From Serratia symbiotica (lineage in GTDB: Bacteria > Pseudomonadota > Gammaproteobacteria > Enterobacterales > Enterobacteriaceae): 64,000 nucleotides of DNA. The translations under genes were made by a program, and so were the position numbers. Positions 35,494 through 46,347 of this stretch are shown here, piece after piece (position 1 is the stretch's first letter; every line of letters starts with the position of its first letter). Below the pieces are notes generated by a model. The model saw only the letters and a list, made by a program, of their open reading frames with translations. It was not told the DNA's origin and did no database searches. The stretch spans positions 62,001 through 126,000 of the forward strand of contig FUHL01000002.1 in the NCBI GenBank assembly GCA_900155695.1. Direction: 5' to 3'.

Positions 35494-36048
35494 ATGAATA
35501 TTGGACCTTCTAAAAATAACAATGCATCTATGAAAACGACAAGCCAACGCCTACTTTAACCCGTGTAAAACTCGGTTTAGGTCATCAGACGGTAGCATAG
35601 CGCCAGTGCCTCAAAATTTCTACTATGCGCGCTTATAGAGGAAAATAGCATCCCTAGAAGATCTAGGGGGATTACTTTTGTACGTGGCTGTATGTGTTCT
35701 TGCGCTAAATTAGTGCATCTTACAGAAGATGAAGTAATCATTTCATCTGAGAAGTCACTTGAGCAGATACTGAAATAAAATAGCGAAAGTTACTCCTATA
35801 CATACTTTTGTATTAAGTAATTGCAGATAATGAGCGGTACTTGGATAAGAGTGTTAATAATTCTCGGCCTAACTTGTTTTTGGTGGTGGCAGGATGATAA
35901 TCCACAGCAAAAAGGCATTACTACTATAGTGGATAGGTTAGATACACAGATAAAACACACTGAAGGTAAACGGGTACTGTTTAGTGTGTTGCGGGCTGAT
36001 CATACGATAATGCCAAAATTCAAATTGGCATTACACCATAGGAAATAG
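35494..36048 (+). pseudogene. rodZ: rodZ remnant (cytoskeletal protein, N-terminal half)
   Basis: RodZ is a membrane protein that links MreB filaments to the envelope and supports rod shape. The reading shifts between frames and is broken by stops, yet follows the E. coli protein in order. ATG at 35494 is followed by an N-terminal stretch, then the helix-turn-helix region as KLGLGHQTVA and CLKIST, then IEE, TFVRGCMCSCAKLVHLTEDE (E. coli [20 protein letters not shown]), then IAKVTPIHTF. The membrane segment WIRVLIILGLTCFWWWQDDN and the start of the periplasmic linker QQKGITTIVD form the last open part. The C-terminal domain is unreadable. Position directly before ispG confirms the identity. 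A 75-codon open frame (35821-36048) remains, but it lacks the MreB-binding domain. Confidence 0.85.
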
Positions 36049-36458
36049 TGACTTACCTAATCTATAGCTTTTATATTTAACGTTATTTATTCAGAAAAAA
36101 CTACTCTAAATTACGCAGTAGACACAACCTAATTATTTTAGATAGATGTATAGCATTGATTACTGTATTACTAAAGGTCTACTAATAGTAGTATTAATTA
36201 ATACTTCAGGGTAATGTATTCTACATAGAAAGTTTATACCATAGTCTTTAAAAGAATAGTAGTAAATTGAATGCATACGGTAGCATGTTATACAAATTTG
36301 TCAGTAAATTATTTTACTGTCGTCAAGCTTTAATATTTATATGATTTGATTAAGGCAAGCTAGTATATCCCATTACAATGTTGCGCTTGTCGCAGTATTT
36401 TCTACAGTAATTGCATATTAGTTATCGTCATTACAGAGAAGCAGTGGAGAGTAAAGCC
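36049..36458. other. Eroded 3' part of rodZ and ispG upstream region
   Basis: Occupies the position of the RodZ C-terminal domain but is no longer readable. The last bases contain GGAGAG, the ribosome-binding site of ispG. Confidence 0.5.
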
Positions 36459-37574
36459 ATGTATAATCAAGCGACTATCAACCGCCGAAAATCAACACGT
36501 ATTTATGTTGGTCAAGTACCTATTGGTGATGGTGCGCCGATTACAGTCCAGTCTATGACTAACACACCAACAATTGATGTCACTGCTACAGTGAATCAAA
36601 TTAATGCATTAGAACGTATTGGAGCCGATATCGTCCGTTTTGCAGTTCCTAATATGGAAGCTGTTGAAGCATTTAAAATCATCAAACCGAGAGTGAATGT
36701 TCCGCTGATTGCTGATATACATTTTGATTATCGTCTTGCGTTGCAGATAGCTAAATATGGTGTAGATGGTATACGTATAAATCCTGGAAATATTGGAAAT
36801 GAATCACGTATCCGTTCGGTAATAGATTGTGCACGTGATAAAAACATTCCCATTCGTATCGGAATTAATGGTGGTTCTCTAGAGAGAGATTTACAGGTAA
36901 AATATGGAAAACCAACACCGGAAGCTTTGCTAGAATCTGCCATGCGTCATGTGGACATATTAGATCGCCTGAACTTTGACCAGTTTAAGGTTAGTATCAA
37001 AGCGTCTGATGTATTTATGACAGTGCAATCCTATCGTTTACTGGCATCGCGTATTGATCAACCACTACATCTTGGCATTACTGAAGCTGGTGGTATACGC
37101 AGCGGTTCGGTTAAATCAGCAATAGGTTTAGGGTTATTGCTATCTGAGGGCATCGGTGACACGCTAAGGATTTCTCTTGCTGCAGATCCCATGGAAGAAG
37201 TAAAGGTTGGTTTTGATATACTAAAATCATTGCACATACGCGCACGTGGTATCAATTTTATTGCCTGCCCCACCTGTGCACGTCAAGAATTTGACGTTAT
37301 TGGTACTTTGAATACCTTAGAACATCGTCTTGATGATATTATAACACCAATGGATGTATCAATTATTGGTTGTATTGTTAATGGACCTGGAGAAGCAGTG
37401 GTATCAACATTGGGTGTTACTGGTGGCCATAATAAGAGTAGTTTCTATGAAGATGGTATACGTCAGAAAGAGCGATTTGATAATGAGGATATCATTAAGA
37501 AATTAGAAGCGAAGATCCGCGCTAAGGCATCGATGCTAGATGAAGCTAACCGTATCTCAATTAGTCTTTTATAA
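36459..37574 (+). CDS. ispG: 4-hydroxy-3-methylbut-2-en-1-yl diphosphate synthase (GcpE)
   Basis: Fe-S enzyme of the non-mevalonate isoprenoid pathway that converts MEcPP to HMBPP, feeding undecaprenol, ubiquinone and tRNA prenylation. From ATG at 36459 the protein is 371 residues (E. coli 372) and begins [18 protein letters not shown]. Cluster ligands are in [13 protein letters not shown] (two cysteines) and [13 protein letters not shown] (third cysteine and the glutamate). TIM-barrel segments [47 protein letters not shown] and [12 protein letters not shown] are intact. A start 16 codons upstream is possible, but the ATG used here has GGAG upstream and the family N-terminus. It precedes hisS by 145 bases. 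Confidence 0.97.
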   Translation: MYNQATINRRKSTRIYVGQVPIGDGAPITVQSMTNTPTIDVTATVNQINALERIGADIVRFAVPNMEAVEAFKIIKPRVNVPLIADIHFDYRLALQIAKYGVDGIRINPGNIGNESRIRSVIDCARDKNIPIRIGINGGSLERDLQVKYGKPTPEALLESAMRHVDILDRLNFDQFKVSIKASDVFMTVQSYRLLASRIDQPLHLGITEAGGIRSGSVKSAIGLGLLLSEGIGDTLRISLAADPMEEVKVGFDILKSLHIRARGINFIACPTCARQEFDVIGTLNTLEHRLDDIITPMDVSIIGCIVNGPGEAVVSTLGVTGGHNKSSFYEDGIRQKERFDNEDIIKKLEAKIRAKASMLDEANRISISLL

Positions 37575-37719
37575 AAATTAATTTTTGTTAATGATACGGT
37601 GGTATTTTCCACTTTCTTATAAGCCATGAGTAGAAGAATATGGCATCTATATTTAATATTGGTCTACATATAGTTACTATTATAAAATCTTGACCTATAA
37701 CTGACAGAGAACTTGTGTA

Positions 37720-39015
37720 GTGAAGAATATTCAAGCCATTAGAGGCATGAAGGATTATTTGCCAAAAGACACAGCCTTATTGCAGCGAATAGAAGGTATC
37801 CTCAAGCGCGTTCTTGAGGGTTATGGATATAGTGAAATTAGATTACCTATTGCAGAGAAGACGTCATTATTTAAACGTGCAATTGGCGAGATGACTGATG
37901 TTGTAGAAAAAGAAATGTATACTTTTAATGATCGTAATGGCGATTGTATAACTTTACGTCCAGAAGGTACGGCTGGCTGTGTTCGCGCTGCTATAGAACA
38001 TGGATTACTCTACAATCAAGAACAACGTCTTTGGTATATTGGACCTATGTTCCGTTATGAGCGCCCACAAAAAGGTCGTTATCGACAGTTTCATCAATTA
38101 GGGGCGGAAGTATTTGGCCTAGCCGGTCCAGATATTGATGCTGAGTTAATATTACTGACTGCTCGATGCTGGAAAACACTGGGAATAGCTGAACACATAA
38201 AACTAGAAATTAACTGTATTGGTTCGCAATCGACGCGTGCACACTACCGCAATATGCTGATCACTTTTCTTGAAAAGCACGTCAGCATATTAGACGCAGA
38301 TTGTACGCGTCGTATGTACCGTAATCCGTTGCGGGTTCTGGACTCTAAAAATCCTGAAATGCAAACATTGCTAAATGATGCTCCACGTCTATCACAATAC
38401 TTAGATTCTGAATCAAGTGATCACTTTACTGGTCTATGTACCTTATTATCACAGGCTGGTATCTCATACACTATTAATGAACGATTAGTACGAGGTTTAG
38501 ATTATTATAATCGGACAGTATTTGAATGGGTAACGACTGATATTGGTTCATTAGGTGCTGTGTGTGCAGGAGGACGTTACGATGGTCTTATCGAGCAGTT
38601 TAGCGGAAACTACGTGCCCGCTATTGGATTTGCTATTGGGTTAGAGCGTTTGGTATGTTTAGTACAAGCTATTTATCCTGATTTTACTGTTCAACCAACG
38701 ATTGATATATATATTGTTTCTTATGGAATCGGCACCAAGAGCAACGCGATACAACTAGCAGAACAAGTACGCGAGGCATTACCAAATTTAAAACTGATGA
38801 CAAACTACGGCAAAGGAAATTTTAAAAAACAGATCACACGTGCAGATAAATGGGGGGCACGTATCGCATTAATATTAGGTGAGAACGAAGTTGTCACACA
38901 AAAGGTAGTACTAAAAAATATGGAAAATGGTCAACAAGAAATGCTAGCACAAAGTGAAACTGTTACTCGTCTATCTCAAATATTACATTATGGAGAAAGA
39001 CACTATGGAAATTAA
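37720..39015 (+). CDS. hisS: Histidyl-tRNA synthetase
   Basis: Class IIa synthetase charging tRNA-His. It is 431 residues (E. coli 424), with the start at GTG 37720, which gives [15 protein letters not shown]. Visible features are the ATP-site segment [20 protein letters not shown], motif 2 in [19 protein letters not shown], the histidine-binding signature [29 protein letters not shown], motif 3 as [11 protein letters not shown], and a C-terminal anticodon-binding domain with [22 protein letters not shown]. Its last codons overlap the first of yfgM by 11 bases, so the two are probably translationally coupled. It belongs to the ispG-hisS-yfgM-bamB-der block shared with E. coli. Confidence 0.97.
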   Translation: MKNIQAIRGMKDYLPKDTALLQRIEGILKRVLEGYGYSEIRLPIAEKTSLFKRAIGEMTDVVEKEMYTFNDRNGDCITLRPEGTAGCVRAAIEHGLLYNQEQRLWYIGPMFRYERPQKGRYRQFHQLGAEVFGLAGPDIDAELILLTARCWKTLGIAEHIKLEINCIGSQSTRAHYRNMLITFLEKHVSILDADCTRRMYRNPLRVLDSKNPEMQTLLNDAPRLSQYLDSESSDHFTGLCTLLSQAGISYTINERLVRGLDYYNRTVFEWVTTDIGSLGAVCAGGRYDGLIEQFSGNYVPAIGFAIGLERLVCLVQAIYPDFTVQPTIDIYIVSYGIGTKSNAIQLAEQVREALPNLKLMTNYGKGNFKKQITRADKWGARIALILGENEVVTQKVVLKNMENGQQEMLAQSETVTRLSQILHYGERHYGN

Positions 39016-39625
39016 TGTGACTCAAAAAAAACGAGTTAACATTTGTCGTTGGTTCGTAGATAATAACATTACACTGATAGTAATAGGAGTGGCACTCGGA
39101 ATTGTTTGCGTAATTAGTTTGTATTACTGGACAAGCTATCATAGTGTTAATCTCCTTCCAGTATCACAATCTTATCAGGAAGTAAGCAATTATATAGTGA
39201 CTGGTAAACAATCCGATCTCGTAATAGTTGAGCAATTTATTGATAATAATAATAATATTTACGGTGTATTAGCCGCATTGCAGTTAGCGAATCATTTGAT
39301 TAAACAAAATGATTTTGCTAAAGCAGAACAGAAACTCGAGAAGATACAAAGTAAGACTAAGGACAAGAACTTGCTTGTGCAAATTAATTTATGTCTTGCC
39401 CGTGTTCAGTTACAGGAAAAAAAATATAATAATGCACTCAAAACACTAAACAAAATAAAAGATGCCAGCTGGTCAGGGTTAGTGCAAAATACATACGGTG
39501 ATGTGTTATTGGCTACAGGTGATATTCAAGGTGCACGCAATGCATATAGTCAAGGGTTTGAGTCTCATAGTTATAGACCACTTAAGATTGTATTGCATAT
39601 AAAATTAAACGACTTATCCAACTAA
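39005..39625 (+). CDS. yfgM: Ancillary SecYEG translocon subunit / periplasmic chaperone YfgM
   Basis: Membrane-anchored TPR protein that in E. coli associates with SecYEG and PpiD and assists periplasmic proteins after translocation. From ATG at 39005 it is 206 residues, equal to E. coli. It has a short cytoplasmic N-terminus ([17 protein letters not shown]), one membrane helix (about residues 19-42) and a periplasmic TPR-like domain with AQLQ-type repeats: [48 protein letters not shown] and a closing [16 protein letters not shown]. The start has GGAG upstream and lies inside the end of hisS; in-frame codons further upstream would only translate hisS sequence. Identity is well supported by position before bamB, although the sequence is faster-evolving than its neighbours. 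Confidence 0.93.
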   Translation: MEINVTQKKRVNICRWFVDNNITLIVIGVALGIVCVISLYYWTSYHSVNLLPVSQSYQEVSNYIVTGKQSDLVIVEQFIDNNNNIYGVLAALQLANHLIKQNDFAKAEQKLEKIQSKTKDKNLLVQINLCLARVQLQEKKYNNALKTLNKIKDASWSGLVQNTYGDVLLATGDIQGARNAYSQGFESHSYRPLKIVLHIKLNDLSN

Positions 39626-39634
39626 GGTGATCTT

Positions 39635-40816
39635 ATGCAATTACCTAAAATACTTTTAGTTGGGTTGGTTTCTTTTTATTTGCTGAGTAGTTGTTCACTA
39701 TTTAATCGTGAAAACGGCTCAGCGAATACTGATCCATTGATAAAAGTTAAAAATAAATTTATTCCGAATAATATTTGGAGCGCCTCTGTTGGTCATGGTA
39801 TAGGGCGGTATTACTCTTATCTACGTCCAGCATACCAGAATAATACTCTTTTTGCTGCTGATCGCTACGGTATAGTAAAAGCTATCGATACTCGCCAGGG
39901 ATATGAAAAATGGAAAGTTGATCTCACTAAGTATACCGGTTTTTTTAATAGCCGCGGATCTGCAATGTTATCAGGAGGTCTAGCGGTATCGAATGATAAA
40001 ATCTATATTGGCAGTGAAAAAGCAATAGTTTATGCTTTGAATACTTCTGATGGCAGTTTAGCTTGGCATGTCCAGGTTTCTGGAGAAGTCATATCCCTTC
40101 CAGTAATTAGCAATGGGACGATACTTATCCATACTTCGAATGGTCAATTGCAGGCGTTAAATGAATTAGATGGTGCTCTCAAGTGGACAGTGAGTCTAGA
40201 CAGTCCATCACTGTCTTTACGTGGTGAATCAGCATTAGCTACTGATGGTAATATAGTTGTCGTTGGTGGTGATAATGGCTATATCAGCGCAGTATTGTTG
40301 CAGCAAGGTCAACTTATTTGGAAGACATATATTGCTCAACCTCTCGGTGCAACTGAAATCACTAGATTAAATGATATAGATAGTACGCCGGTAATCGTTG
40401 AAGGAATTATTTATGCATTAGGTTATAATGGAAATATAACAGCGATAGATCTGTATTCCGGTCATATTTTATGGCAACGTGTATTAAGTTCAGTCAAGGA
40501 CATGATAGTTGATAAAGAAAGTATTTATATAGTCGATTATAATGATCGACTGTTAGCTCTTAAAACTAAAGATGGCCAGATAATATGGACACAAGATAGT
40601 CTGTTACATCGAAAATTTACATCACCGGTAATATTAAATGGTTATTTAGTAACTGGAGACGACAAAGGATATCTGCATTGGATAAATGCAGACGATGGCC
40701 ATTTTGTCACACAAAATCTAGTCAATACATCTGGCTTCCTTGCTACTCCATTGGCCATAGATGATAAAATAGTAATTCAGGCACGAGATGGCACAATATA
40801 TGCTTTTACCAATTAG
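39635..40816 (+). CDS. bamB: Outer-membrane protein assembly factor BamB (lipoprotein)
   Basis: Lipoprotein of the BAM complex that folds and inserts beta-barrel proteins into the outer membrane. It is 393 residues (E. coli 392). The signal sequence ends in the lipobox LSSC with the lipid-modified cysteine at residue 20. The rest forms an eight-bladed propeller of PQQ/WD-like repeats: DTRQGYEKWKVDL, TSDGSLAWHVQVSGE, ELDGALKWTVSLDSP, QQGQLIWKTYIAQP, LYSGHILWQRVL, TKDGQIIWTQDS and ADDGHFV. The BamA-contact segment is represented by LDSPSLSLRGESAL. AAGGTGA precedes the ATG. It serves the porin OmpF encoded in this window, among others. Confidence 0.96.
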   Translation: MQLPKILLVGLVSFYLLSSCSLFNRENGSANTDPLIKVKNKFIPNNIWSASVGHGIGRYYSYLRPAYQNNTLFAADRYGIVKAIDTRQGYEKWKVDLTKYTGFFNSRGSAMLSGGLAVSNDKIYIGSEKAIVYALNTSDGSLAWHVQVSGEVISLPVISNGTILIHTSNGQLQALNELDGALKWTVSLDSPSLSLRGESALATDGNIVVVGGDNGYISAVLLQQGQLIWKTYIAQPLGATEITRLNDIDSTPVIVEGIIYALGYNGNITAIDLYSGHILWQRVLSSVKDMIVDKESIYIVDYNDRLLALKTKDGQIIWTQDSLLHRKFTSPVILNGYLVTGDDKGYLHWINADDGHFVTQNLVNTSGFLATPLAIDDKIVIQARDGTIYAFTN

Positions 40817-41086
40817 CTATGATCATTGCAATATTTTAGTACTTGACATTTAGTATTAATATGATTCGATAGATAAATTATTATGCATAACCAAGCAAAT
40901 GCAGTGCTAAGATGGGGATTAAAGAACATACTTCTTTCAATCTTTTAGAAGTTAAAGAAGGAAAATGCTTTATAAATACTTTTATAAACTTTTTATATTT
41001 TTTAACTATAGTTTTAATCTTTAATTTAGATCTCGTTTTATAATGTTGTAATACGTTGATGATAAAATCATAATGAGATTTCAATA

Positions 41087-42571
41087 ATGATACCTATTGT
41101 TGCGTTAATTGGGCGCCAGAATGTGGGCAAGTCAACCTTGTTTAATCGCTTGACACAGACACGCAATGCGCTAGTAGCAAATTATCCAGGATTGACACGT
41201 GATCGTCAGTATGGTCGTGCTAAAATTTCTGGCAATGAATGTATCATTATAGATACTGGTGGATTTAATAGCCAAGAAGATGAGATTGACATGCATATTG
41301 TGGCGCAGTCTCTAGTAGCTATTGAAGAAGCTGATATTGTGCTATTTATGGTTGATGCTCGTGTTGGTCTCATGCAAGCAGATCGTGACATTGCTCTACA
41401 TTTACGAAAACGACATAAAATAACCTTTGTAATTATTAATAAAATCGATGGATTAGATCCAAATATAGTTATCGCTGATTTTTTTTCGTTAGGTATAGGT
41501 AAGGTCTATACTATTTCGGCTACACATGGCCATGGTGTTAGAGAACTTATTGATAACATACTAGTGTCTTTTCTCATTAAAAATGAAGAAGATATTGGAT
41601 TCACTCAAGAAGAGGCTAAAATTGCATATTGGGATGAAAAAGATCTCGAAGATGAAGATGGAGAAAAAAAGCTAGAAGATGATTCTAAAAAGAAAGATTT
41701 GCCAATTAAATTAGCAATTGTTGGTCGACAAAATGTAGGTAAATCTACATTGACTAACCGTATTCTTGGCCAAGAGCGAGTATTAGTGTATAATATGCCA
41801 GGCACTACTCGTGACAGTATTTATATTCCCATGGTACGTGATCAACGTGAATATGTACTTATCGATACTGCTGGGACTCGAAAATTCAGAAAAGTGAAGG
41901 AAAAAATAGAGAAGTTCTCTGTAATTAAAACTTTACAGGCTATTGAAAATGCTCATGTAGTGCTACTAGTAATCGATGCGCGTCAAGGTATTTCTGATCA
42001 GGACTTATCACTACTCAGCTTTATTCTCAATAGTGGTCGCTCATTAGTCATTGTAGTAAATAAATGGGATGGCATGTGTAATCAAGACCGTGAAAATGTC
42101 AAGAAAATGCTCGATTTACGATTGGGATTTATTAATTTTATTCGAGTGCATTTTATCTCTGCTTTACATGGCAGCGGAGTCGGTAATTTATTTACATCAG
42201 TACTAGAGGCTTACTCTAGTTCTACTAATCGTGTAAATACCTCAACACTAACTAAAATCATGCAAAGAGCTGTTAAAAATCATAAGCCACCACTAGTACG
42301 TGGTCGCTGCATAAAACTCAAATATGCTCATTCTGGTGGCTATAATCCATTCATTGTAGTGATTCACGGTAATCAGGTAAGCAATTTACCTGATACATAT
42401 AAACGATATATAATGAATTATTTTTGTTATTCACTAAAAGTAATGGGAACACTTATTCGTATTCAATTCAAAGAGGGAGACAATCCTTTTTCTGGAAAAC
42501 GTAATATACTAACGCCAAATCAGTTGCGTAAACGCAAGCGATTAATACATCACAAAAAAAATAAATTGTAA
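41087..42571 (+). CDS. der: Ribosome assembly GTPase Der (EngA)
   Basis: Essential double-GTPase needed for maturation of the 50S ribosomal subunit. It is 494 residues (E. coli 490). Two G domains are clear. The first has the P-loop GRQNVGKS (9-16), DTGGF and NKIDGLD. The second, after a long acidic and lysine-rich linker (about residues 165-205), has GRQNVGKS (about 214-221), PGTTRDS, DTAGTRK and NKWDGM. The C-terminal KH-like domain contains [20 protein letters not shown] and ends in a basic tail. Both P-loops carry Gln where E. coli Der has Pro (GRPNVGKS). The two copies use different codons (CAG and CAA), so they are not a recent duplication. A short AT hairpin overlaps the stop codon (42565-42583). 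Confidence 0.97.
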   Translation: MIPIVALIGRQNVGKSTLFNRLTQTRNALVANYPGLTRDRQYGRAKISGNECIIIDTGGFNSQEDEIDMHIVAQSLVAIEEADIVLFMVDARVGLMQADRDIALHLRKRHKITFVIINKIDGLDPNIVIADFFSLGIGKVYTISATHGHGVRELIDNILVSFLIKNEEDIGFTQEEAKIAYWDEKDLEDEDGEKKLEDDSKKKDLPIKLAIVGRQNVGKSTLTNRILGQERVLVYNMPGTTRDSIYIPMVRDQREYVLIDTAGTRKFRKVKEKIEKFSVIKTLQAIENAHVVLLVIDARQGISDQDLSLLSFILNSGRSLVIVVNKWDGMCNQDRENVKKMLDLRLGFINFIRVHFISALHGSGVGNLFTSVLEAYSSSTNRVNTSTLTKIMQRAVKNHKPPLVRGRCIKLKYAHSGGYNPFIVVIHGNQVSNLPDTYKRYIMNYFCYSLKVMGTLIRIQFKEGDNPFSGKRNILTPNQLRKRKRLIHHKKNKL

Positions 42572-43651
42572 TTTTTTTACAATACACTCTTAAAATTTTT
42601 AAAATTATTTGATTAATTAATAATAAAGAAAATTAACTTTAAATTAAATTATATATTGCTCATTTTTAATGTATCGTTTACTATAAAACAATAATATATA
42701 TTAAATATGAAAAAACAGTGTTAAATTTTTTGCTGCTATATAGAAGTTATAAGCAATGATTTTATTTTGTATATCAAGTAGCATAAAGTATTTTTAACTC
42801 TGATATTGTATACATTATTTTTAAATCAGATATTCATCGCCATACCAAATAAATAGTAGTATGTAAATATTACCTATCTTTATCAATTAATAAAAAATTT
42901 TTAATAGATCTTTATTTGTGATTATATAACATTCACTGCATTCCTTTTCTTGTTATTAAGCACCTCAGCAAGTTTAGCTATTAATTTTAAGGACTTTCTT
43001 ATTAAGGACGTTATTATTTTTTGAAAAACATGATCGCGTTTAATATAATAAGAAAAATTTTTAGAAAAATAAATTATATTAATAGACTAGTTATTTTTGA
43101 AATATTAGCATTTCTAAATTTATAACTAACTTATGATAAGCAATAATCTTTATTATTGATTGATATACACAATAATGTGTTTATAAAAATTTAATCACTT
43201 TAAAAACAATAAAATTTTAAAAAAAAATAAAATAAAATAAATCAAGTGTATTTTTAACTGTTAGCACTCATATTCACTTCTTAAATATTGTATATACTAT
43301 ATTTTATATAGCCTTAATTAAAAATCAAATATTAGTATTTTTTAAATTGAATTTTCCATGATATTTGTTAAAAAATTATTTATTAATTTAATATCTTAGT
43401 GAAAAAAAATTACTAGAATAATGTTAATTATTTTTATAGGATGCATTGTATCAAATATTAAATTTATTGTTTTAAATGTAATGAATTAAATATTCAATTA
43501 ATCATTGTTCTTAAATATAGATTGTTCACTTGTCTTGCCATTTACTAAGAATATTTATGCAAGATACTATTGAGTATATTAAGCATTATGTATTAATACT
43601 AGTAGTGATATATAGCAGTTATATAAATTGGATAATTTATCATCATTTCGA
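42572..43651. other. Gene-free AT-rich stretch
   Basis: About 1.1 kb of extremely AT-rich sequence between the der stop and the convergent ubiX stop. No reading frame, RNA gene or strong hairpin is recognisable beyond the small inverted repeat at the der stop. Confidence 0.6.
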
Positions 43652-44224
43652 TTAGTGCGTGTTATCCCAGCGGGAAAAGAGATCTACTGGCAATACAATA
43701 TCAAATTGATCAATAATCCGATTGATAGTCTGATTAATAATGTCATCTACACTTTTGGGTAAGTGATAAAAGGCCGGCATTGGAGGCATAATAATTATGC
43801 CCATTGCAGCAGCTTTAGTCATTAATTGCAAGTGACCTATATGCAAAGGTGTTTCCCTGACGCATAACACTAAAGGTCTGCGTTCTTTTAATATTACATC
43901 AGCAGCGCGGATGAGTAGGTTATCGCTATAGCTATGAACGATACACGACAAACTGTTAATTGAGCATGGCAAGATAACCATACCTGATGTTTTAAAGGAA
44001 CCAGAAGATATACTAGCAGCAAGATTACGTACATCATGCACTACATCAGGTAATGCTTGCACTTCACGTAAGCTCAAAGCAGTTTCTATAGCTAGAGTTT
44101 GTCTAGCAGCATGGCTAATCACTAAATGGGTTTCTACTTCCTCTACATTATGTAATACCTGTAAAAGACGTACCCCATAGATAGCACCGCTAGAACCAGA
44201 AATACCAATGATAAGTCGTTTCAT
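43652..44224 (-). CDS. ubiX: Flavin prenyltransferase UbiX
   Basis: Attaches a dimethylallyl group to FMN to make the prenylated flavin used by the decarboxylase UbiD in ubiquinone synthesis. It is 190 residues (E. coli 189). The flavoprotein fold begins MKRLIIGISGSSGAIYGVRL with the GSSG phosphate-binding turn. Further conserved blocks are ISHAARQT, SGSFKTSGMVILPCSINSLS, RAADVILKERRPLVLCVRETPLH and IIMPPMPAFYHLPKS. GAGGA precedes the ATG. In E. coli the order is cvpA-purF-ubiX; here a decayed purF separates ubiX from cvpA. The enzyme implies either ubiquinone synthesis with UbiD or another prenyl-FMN client; ubiD is not in the window. Confidence 0.96.
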   Translation of the reverse strand: MKRLIIGISGSSGAIYGVRLLQVLHNVEEVETHLVISHAARQTLAIETALSLREVQALPDVVHDVRNLAASISSGSFKTSGMVILPCSINSLSCIVHSYSDNLLIRAADVILKERRPLVLCVRETPLHIGHLQLMTKAAAMGIIIMPPMPAFYHLPKSVDDIINQTINRIIDQFDIVLPVDLFSRWDNTH

Positions 44225-44500
44225 AAAGCAGTCCTCTACCTTGGCATGATTATTTGATTTAGAGTTGATTTCTTATAGAATGTGATAAGTAAACTAGAGA
44301 AAACGACGCATTGCAATATATACTGCAGTCTGCTTAAAGTAGCGCTTAAACTTTACTATATATTTAAATATTTTTAGCTTTGTGTTTTATATAGCCATGT
44401 TTGATCATGTGATCATAATAATAAAATATTATAGATAGCTTTACTTCAGCTTTTAAATGAGATATAAGATATTACATCCTAAATAGGTATGTTAGATGTT

Positions 44501-44731
44501 TCATTGCTTGGCATTCATATAATTTGCAATTAAATAGGATGGATTTTGTAATAAAATACTTTCAATGCCAATAATATTCTCATTTATATCTATTGCGCGA
44601 TTATTGTCTATCGGTTTGTTTATGTTTAAAATGCTAGTTTTTGTTATAAACATTGTATTATCATATTTTAAATAACAAAGACTCCCGGTATACTTACTTA
44701 ATATAGATGACATAGATTGATTAAAGATCAC
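44501..44731 (-). pseudogene. purF: purF remnant (amidophosphoribosyltransferase, C-terminal fragment)
   Basis: PurF makes phosphoribosylamine, the first committed step of purine synthesis. The gap between cvpA and ubiX is the size of purF (about 1.5 kb) and in the right place. Within it, a minus-strand frame reads NRAIDINENIIGIESILLQN, then PSYLIANYMNA. This lines up with the E. coli PurF C-terminal region [20 protein letters not shown], then LNDLI. A possible PGVF-I--NM upstream matches PNVYGIDM. Most of the gene is unreadable and the alignment is by eye from memory, so identity rests largely on synteny. Confidence 0.5.
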
Positions 44732-45867
44732 TTATGTACTGTACACACTTTATGCTACAAAAGTTTTTTATGTTGTTAATAACATACACTAAAATATATC
44801 TTATGACACGACGTGTGCGTCTTGAGTATTTAGTGTATAGTACAAAGATGTATGTAAGATTAATTATTGATATGAAAATTATGATAGCTCGTCCTATATA
44901 GCAGCTTTTACAACACTTTTCCATATCTTGATTGCGAATAATCTATAGTGTGACGTCATTATATATTTATTATATCGTGATTATGATCTTAAGGAAACAA
45001 TATTTTTATTCATAGAATATTTCAATATATACTATAGTTTTATAGTAAAAATTTTATATTTTAATGCGAAACATTAGATATAGTTAAATAGGAACAGATG
45101 AGTGATTAATTGTTGTGTATACTGATGTAATCAGTAATCTTTATTAATAATAAAATGTACTATACCTATCATGACATTAGACAACAATTCAAAGCTAAAC
45201 GTATTTATTATGCACTTATTTATAATATAAAAGGTACTCATTATAACCATCTATATAGCTAGTATTTAGTTAGGCTTAGTGAGAAAATAAATGCCGGTTT
45301 CATATAGGTATATAAATAAATCGTAATTTATAACTTCATTACATATATAATTACAGCACAGTTAATTATATATGGCAGACGATACAATTATTAAAATATT
45401 TGCATCCACACAAGTAAAATAAAAAATTCATATAGAGACGTAACAAGTATTTTGTGTTAAAACTCATAATGATATGTAATATTGAAATTAAAAGAGCATA
45501 TATTAAATAATTTATCATGTGCTTGATGAATTAATATCTATTTTCATTGTTTGCTAGTACAACGATATATTACGTAGGCATATAGACATTTTAAGATTAT
45601 TATGTACTAAATATCAAGACATGTATTTAATAATAAATATGCTAAATATCCATTTTTCCTTATAATTACAGTATAAAATATGCATATAACAAGTTTGACT
45701 AACCCATTGATGTTACGTAGATAGAATACCATTAAGCATTAATTGTGATGATATATAACATACTTTATTTATTATGTATATACATAATTATCTTATTATA
45801 AATTAATCTATCTAAAAAAATTCGACCCATAATGCTATATATGATTATATTTCACTGTCGAATATAA
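44732..45867. other. Unreadable 5' part of the purF position
   Basis: AT-rich sequence between the purF-like fragment and the cvpA stop, with stops in all frames. It occupies the place of the PurF N-terminal glutaminase domain, whose MCGIVG start I cannot find. Confidence 0.5.
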
Positions 45868-46347
45868 TTAAAAGAAACGAGACATGTTATGTAAGTAATT
45901 ATAAAACCAATTGATGGTATACTGAAATAGAGGAATAAGTTGAGATTGTTTCCAATCTTGATTGTGTGAGAAAATAGTAAAATTTTCTATAGAGAAGAGG
46001 ATGATTGCAACGATTAGTATGCCACGTAATACGCCAAAAAAAAGCCCAAAGACTCTATCAATTACAGATATGCCTGTTTTTTCTACTAGAAAGTGCATCA
46101 CGTAATTACTTATAGCTCCAATTATAAGCGTCATGATAAAACAAATAATCATAGCGAGACTATTTCTTACAATTTCATTTTTAAAATACATGAAATATCC
46201 TGCAAGATAATAGTAAAAATGGCCGGCAATAAAAAACGCACTTCCCCATGTTAACAACGATAATGTTTCTTGAATAAAACCTCGAATGAGACTTATCAAG
46301 GCAGAACATAGCACTAATGTTAATATTACATAATCAATCCAAGTCAT
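45868..46347 (-). CDS. cvpA: Colicin V production family membrane protein CvpA
   Basis: Small inner-membrane protein of the CvpA family, 159 residues against 162 in E. coli. Its role is not well defined: needed for colicin V production in E. coli and linked to envelope stress resistance. It has four predicted membrane helices. Conserved segments are MTWIDYVIL, SLIRGFIQETLSLLTWG, LVEKTGISVIDRVFG and FFGVLRGILIVA, then QDWKQSQLIP. Its ATG overlaps the folC stop by four bases (ATGA, 46344-46347). In E. coli dedD stands between folC and cvpA; its complete removal has joined the two. Retention in such a reduced genome suggests a role beyond colicin. Confidence 0.94.
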   Translation of the reverse strand: MTWIDYVILTLVLCSALISLIRGFIQETLSLLTWGSAFFIAGHFYYYLAGYFMYFKNEIVRNSLAMIICFIMTLIIGAISNYVMHFLVEKTGISVIDRVFGLFFGVLRGILIVAIILFSIENFTIFSHNQDWKQSQLIPLFQYTINWFYNYLHNMSRFF

